Made by a program: the position numbers and the translations under genes
From: Streptomyces qaidamensis
GTDB lineage: Bacteria; Actinomycetota; Actinomycetes; Streptomycetales; Streptomycetaceae
Length of the DNA: 64,000 nt
Direction: 5' to 3'
Assembly (NCBI RefSeq): GCF_001611795.1
Contig: NZ_CP015098.1
Location: 8,060,001 to 8,124,000, forward strand
Shown here: one piece after another, positions 60,706-64,000 of the stretch
How the letters are laid out: every line of letters begins with the position of its first letter
Position numbering within the stretch: the stretch's first letter is position 1
Notes under the pieces: generated by a model
Database searches by the model: none
Told to the model about the DNA's origin: nothing
Seen by the model: only the letters and a program-made list of their open reading frames with translations

Positions 60706-62472
60706 GTGCGTCCCCGACGCCTCAGAAACCGCCTCGCGTTACTGCTCGCCGCGCTCCGCTGGGCCGACGAGGTGGCCCCGGCAACACCCACCCCGAGTAC
60801 CCGCGCCCCCAGCTGACCCGGGACGCCTGGCGGAGCCTCGACGGCCGCCGGCAGTTCGCCGCCGCCGAGCCGGGCGAACAGCCGCCCGTCGGCAGGACGC
60901 TGAAGGAGCGCATCCTCGTCCCGTACCCGGTGGAGTCGCAGCTCTCCGGCATCGAACGGCACGAGGACCGCATGTGGTACCGCCGCACGTTCACCGTCCC
61001 GGCCGACTGGCACATCGGCTCCGGCAAGCGGCTCAAGCTGAACTTCGGCGCCGTCGACTGGCGCTCCGAGGTCTACGTCAACGGCACGAAGGTCGCCACG
61101 CACGAGGGCGGCTACGACAAGTTCAGCGCCGACGTCACCGACGCGCTCACACCGGGCCGCACCCAGGAGCTGATCGTCGGCGTGTACGACCCGACCGACG
61201 CGGCGTCCGGCGAGAACCCGCCGCTCGGCAAGCAGCGCCTGGACCCCAGCGGCATCTGGTACACGCCGTCCTCCGGTATCTGGCAGACGGTCTGGATGGA
61301 GCCGGTGGCCCGCGACCACGTGGACTCCCTCAAGCTCACTCCGGACGTGGCCTGGCGAGAAGCTGACCGTGGAGGCACGGGGCGTCCGGGACGGCGTACC
61401 GGTCACGGCCACGGCGTACGACGGCCGGCGCAAGGTGGCCACGGCGAGCGGCCGCACCGGAACCCCGCTCACCCTGACCGTCCACGACCCCCGCCTCTGG
61501 TCGCCCGACGACCCCTTCCTCTACGACCTCGAGGTGAAGGTGGGCGCCGACCGGGTCGGCAGCTACTTCGGCATGCGCTCCATCGCCGTCGAGAAGATCG
61601 GCGGCGTGCCCCGTACGGTCCTCAACGGCGAGCGCGTCTTCATGATGGCCACCCTCGACCAGGGCTTCTGGCCCGACGGCCTCCACGCGGCACCCACCGG
61701 CGAGGCCCTGGCGTACGACCTGAAGGTGCACAAGCGGCTCGGCTTCAACTCGGTCCGCAAGCACATCAAGGTCGAGCCGGACCGCTGGTTCTTCTGGGCC
61801 GACCGGCTCGGGCTGCTGTGGCAGGACATGCCCGCGATGACGGCCGGGGTGAACCCGTCCGCCGCCTCCCGCGACCGCTACGAGCGTGAGATGAAGGAGA
61901 TGATCGACGAGCACGTCAGCAGCCCGTCGGTCGTCATGTGGGTGACCTTCAACGAGGGCTGGGGCCAGTACGACGTGGGCCGGGTCGCCGAGCAGGCCAA
62001 GGCCTGGGACCCCACCCGCCTCGTCAACGGCCAGTCCGGGCTGAACCTCGGCGCCGACGGCGGCACCGGCGACCTCATGGACGAGCACGGCTACCCCAGC
62101 CCCGCGCTGCCGCCCCGGCCGGACGGCGAGCGCGCCCTGGTCACCGGCGAGTACGGCGGCCTGGGCCTGGCGGTGCCCGGCCACGCCTGGTCCGTGCAGC
62201 AGTCGTACGTCGACCTCGACCCGGCGACCTGCACCGAGGACTACCTGGAGAAGCTGGACGAGGTCCGGGCGCTGGTCTGCAAGGGGAGCAACGGGGCCGT
62301 GTACACCCAGATCGCCGATGTCGAGGGCGAGCTGAACGGCTTCCTCACCTACGACCGCGCGGTGCTGAAACCCGGCACGGCCCGGCTGAAGGCCGCGCAC
62401 GAGGCGCTGATCCGTGACGCCTCCCGGGTGACTCCCACCGGGTGCCCGGCGGCGCGACCTGTGCTGGACTGA
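60706..62472 (+). pseudogene. GH2 family glycosidase, frameshifted
   Basis: A family 2 glycoside hydrolase in three frames. A GTG at 60706 (with a TTA codon at 60739-60741) encodes a signal-like RPRRLRNRLALLLAALRWAD; the frame changes near 60775-60795 to give EYPRPQLTRDAWRSLDGRRQ and a jelly-roll sugar-binding domain (MWYRRTFTVPADWHIGSG ... GIWQTVWMEPVA); it changes again near 61357 to the frame from 61369 (immunoglobulin domain and TIM barrel with the acid/base VTFNEGWGQYD and nucleophile GEYGGLGL). Motifs are otherwise intact, so either a young pseudogene or two base-calling errors. Confidence 0.8.
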
Positions 62473-62486
62473 CCGCACATGCACCA

Positions 62487-62520
62487 TAAGTCCCGCCCCT
62501 ATCAGCCGGGGCGGGACTTA
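62487..62520. terminator. hairpin terminator after the GH2 gene
   Basis: TAAGTCCCGCCCC (62487-62499) and GGGGCGGGACTTA (62508-62520) form a perfect 13-bp stem with an 8-nt loop. Confidence 0.85.
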
Positions 62521-62669
62521 GGTGTCCTCTCACTACGTCCTGATCGGATGCTCATAGTGAAAGGACCCCTTAATCGGATGTTAACTGTGCGTAGCCTGAT
62601 CGTACTTGACCGTAATCGGGCGGGGGCGGTTGACTGCTGACCCACCCGTCGTCGACGCGAGGCAAGCCC

Positions 62670-64000
62670 TTGACTGCTGACCTGCTCGCTCCTCTCGACC
62701 TGGCGTTCTGGAACCTCGAGTCCGCCGAACACCCGATGCACCTCGGTGCGCTCGGGATCTTCTCGGCCCACTCGCCCGCCGCGGGCGCCCACGCGGCGGA
62801 CCTGCTCGCGGCCCGGGCCGCCGGAGTCCCCGGACTGCGGATGCGCATCCGCGACGTGTGGCAGCCGCTGCCCGCCGCCCTGCGCCGGCCGCTCGCCTTC
62901 GGCGGCGCGGCCCGCGAGGCGGACCCGGACTTCGACCCCCTGAACCACGTCCGGCTGCACGCCCCGACCGCCGACTTCCAGACGGTCGCGGGCCGGCTCA
63001 TGGAGCGCCCCCTGGAGCGCGACCGCCCGCCCTGGGAGGCCCATGTGCTGCCGGGTGAGGACGGCGTCTGCTTCGCCGTGCTGTTCAAGTTCCACCACGC
63101 CCTGGCCGACGGGCTGCGGGCGCTGACCCTGGCGGCGGGCGTCATGGACCCGATGGACATGCCCGCGCCCCGGCCCCGCCCCGTCGAGACCCCGCGCGGC
63201 GTCCTGCCGGACGTGCGCGACCTGCCCGGGCTGATGCGCGGCGCCCTGTCCGACATGAGCCGCGCCCTGGACATCGGCGCCGCCGTCGCCCGGTCCTCCC
63301 TCGACGTGCGGTCCACCCCCGCGCTCACCTGCGCACCGAGCGGCACCCGCCGCACCGCCGGAGTCGTGCTCGACCTCGACGACGTGCACCGCATCCGCAA
63401 GACCGTCGGCGGCACCGTCAACGACGTCCTCATCGCCGTCGTCGCGGGCGCCCTGCGCCGCTGGCTCGACGAGCGCGGCGACGGCAGCGAGGGCGTCAGC
63501 CCCCGAGCCCTGATCCCCGTCTCCAAGCGCCGCCCCCGGACCGCGTACCCGCAGGGCAACCGGCTCTCCGGGTACCTGATACGGCTTCCGGTGGACGACC
63601 CCGACCCGCTGGCCCGCCTCGCCTCGGTCCGGGACGCCATGGACCGCAACAAGGACGCCGGCCCCAACCGGGGCGCGGGCGCCGTCGCCCTGCTCGCCGA
63701 CCACGTACCCGCCCTCGCCCACCGGCTCGGCGGCCCCCTGGTCGGCCAGGCGGCCCGGATCTGGTTCGACCTCCTGGTGACCAGCGTGCCCCTGCCCAGC
63801 CTGGGCCTGAAGCTCGGCGGCCACCCGCTCACCGCGGTCTTCCCCTTCGCCCCGCTGGCCCCCGGCCACTCCCTGGCCGTCGCGGTCTCGACGTACCGGG
63901 GGAGCGTCCACTACGGCCTCGTCGCCGACGCCGAGGCGGTCCCGGATCTCGACCTGTTCGCCACGGCCGTCTCCAAGGAGGTGGCGATGCTGATCAAGGC
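62670..64000 (+). CDS. WS/DGAT-type acyltransferase (partial, runs off window)
   Basis: About 443 codons of a wax ester synthase/diacylglycerol acyltransferase: N-terminal DLAFWNLESAEHPMHLGALGIF, active-site FHHALADGLRAL (HHxxxDG, about residue 137), TVNDVLIAVVAGALRRWL (about 250), and VTSVPLPSLGLKLGGHPLTAVFPFAPL. It makes storage lipids from acyl-CoA. TTG 62670 is 7 nt after GAGG. The sequence TTGACTGCTGACC at the start also occurs 40 nt upstream (62630-62642). The 3' end is outside. Confidence 0.88.
   Translation, partial: MTADLLAPLDLAFWNLESAEHPMHLGALGIFSAHSPAAGAHAADLLAARAAGVPGLRMRIRDVWQPLPAALRRPLAFGGAAREADPDFDPLNHVRLHAPTADFQTVAGRLMERPLERDRPPWEAHVLPGEDGVCFAVLFKFHHALADGLRALTLAAGVMDPMDMPAPRPRPVETPRGVLPDVRDLPGLMRGALSDMSRALDIGAAVARSSLDVRSTPALTCAPSGTRRTAGVVLDLDDVHRIRKTVGGTVNDVLIAVVAGALRRWLDERGDGSEGVSPRALIPVSKRRPRTAYPQGNRLSGYLIRLPVDDPDPLARLASVRDAMDRNKDAGPNRGAGAVALLADHVPALAHRLGGPLVGQAARIWFDLLVTSVPLPSLGLKLGGHPLTAVFPFAPLAPGHSLAVAVSTYRGSVHYGLVADAEAVPDLDLFATAVSKEVAMLIK

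Noticed and set aside
1..64000. CRISPR arrays, tRNA or rRNA genes, prophage integrase or attachment sites
   Set aside because: No regular repeat-spacer pattern, no tRNA-like cloverleaf noticed and no integrase; the only clear mobile element is the IS701-type insertion.

Overview
The window is high-GC actinobacterial DNA, almost certainly Streptomyces. Signs are very high third-position GC, many GTG/TTG starts, ATGA/GTGA-coupled operons, rare TTA leucine codons, 19-bp DmdR1-type iron boxes, an Rpf-LysM-M23 cell wall protein and the actinobacterial GlgM/GlgC pair. There are no tRNA, rRNA or CRISPR loci. Coordinates and motifs were read by eye; no database search was run.

Region 1 (1-22221) is a coelichelin-type siderophore locus in the order cchC(3' end)-D-E-F-G-H-I, cchJ (reverse), cchK. 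The three adenylation domains of the 3635-residue NRPS give readable specificity codes that match, as I recall them, formyl-hydroxyornithine, threonine and hydroxyornithine, in an A-T-E-C-A-T-E-C-A-T order without thioesterase. Iron boxes precede cchF, cchH, the divergent cchJ/cchK pair and an argB-like gene. Downstream of cchK lie an amidohydrolase, an N-acetylglutamate-synthase-like GNAT and the argB-like acetylglutamate kinase. The last two would perform the first two steps of ornithine synthesis, so the locus seems to carry part of its own precursor supply. The exporter halves CchG and CchI carry complementary defects that leave one intact ATP site.

Region 2 (22326-27872) is a same-strand cassette of envelope proteins of unknown role: a small secreted protein, two lipoproteins, a 792-residue peptidoglycan-binding/DUF1906 protein, a membrane protein and a Tat-exported M15-like protein with apparently lost zinc ligands. 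Region 3 (28022-37406, reverse) is the most interesting: a tightly coupled operon of ATP-grasp ligase, amino-acid N-monooxygenase, cupin, FAD amine oxidase, methionyl-tRNA-synthetase-like enzyme, second ATP-grasp ligase and MFS exporter, followed by a threonine aldolase. NMO + cupin + MetRS-like + FAD oxidase is the signature of hydrazine (N-N bond) formation via hydrazinoacetate. Here cupin and MetRS are separate genes rather than one fusion. The product is likely an uncharacterised hydrazine- or diazo-type small molecule.

Region 4 (37671-43131) holds stress/dormancy-type genes (TerC, CdaR-like regulator, DUF3040, site-2 protease with CBS domains, Rv1733c-like protein) and a GH15 remnant. 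Region 5 (43505-50500) has a two-component system, a divergent ABC/FtsX transporter, and a TetR gene cut by a complete IS701-family element with a 4-bp CTAG duplication. Region 6 (51028-64000) is mostly core metabolism and envelope: panD, GNAT, proline-rich protein, gnd, Rpf/M23 protein, an EamA permease with a very long tail, a FhuF-type reductase, glgM-glgC, a frameshifted GH2 hydrolase and the start of a WS/DGAT acyltransferase. TTA codons in cchH, the NAGS-like gene and the N-monooxygenase suggest bldA-dependent control of both biosynthetic loci.
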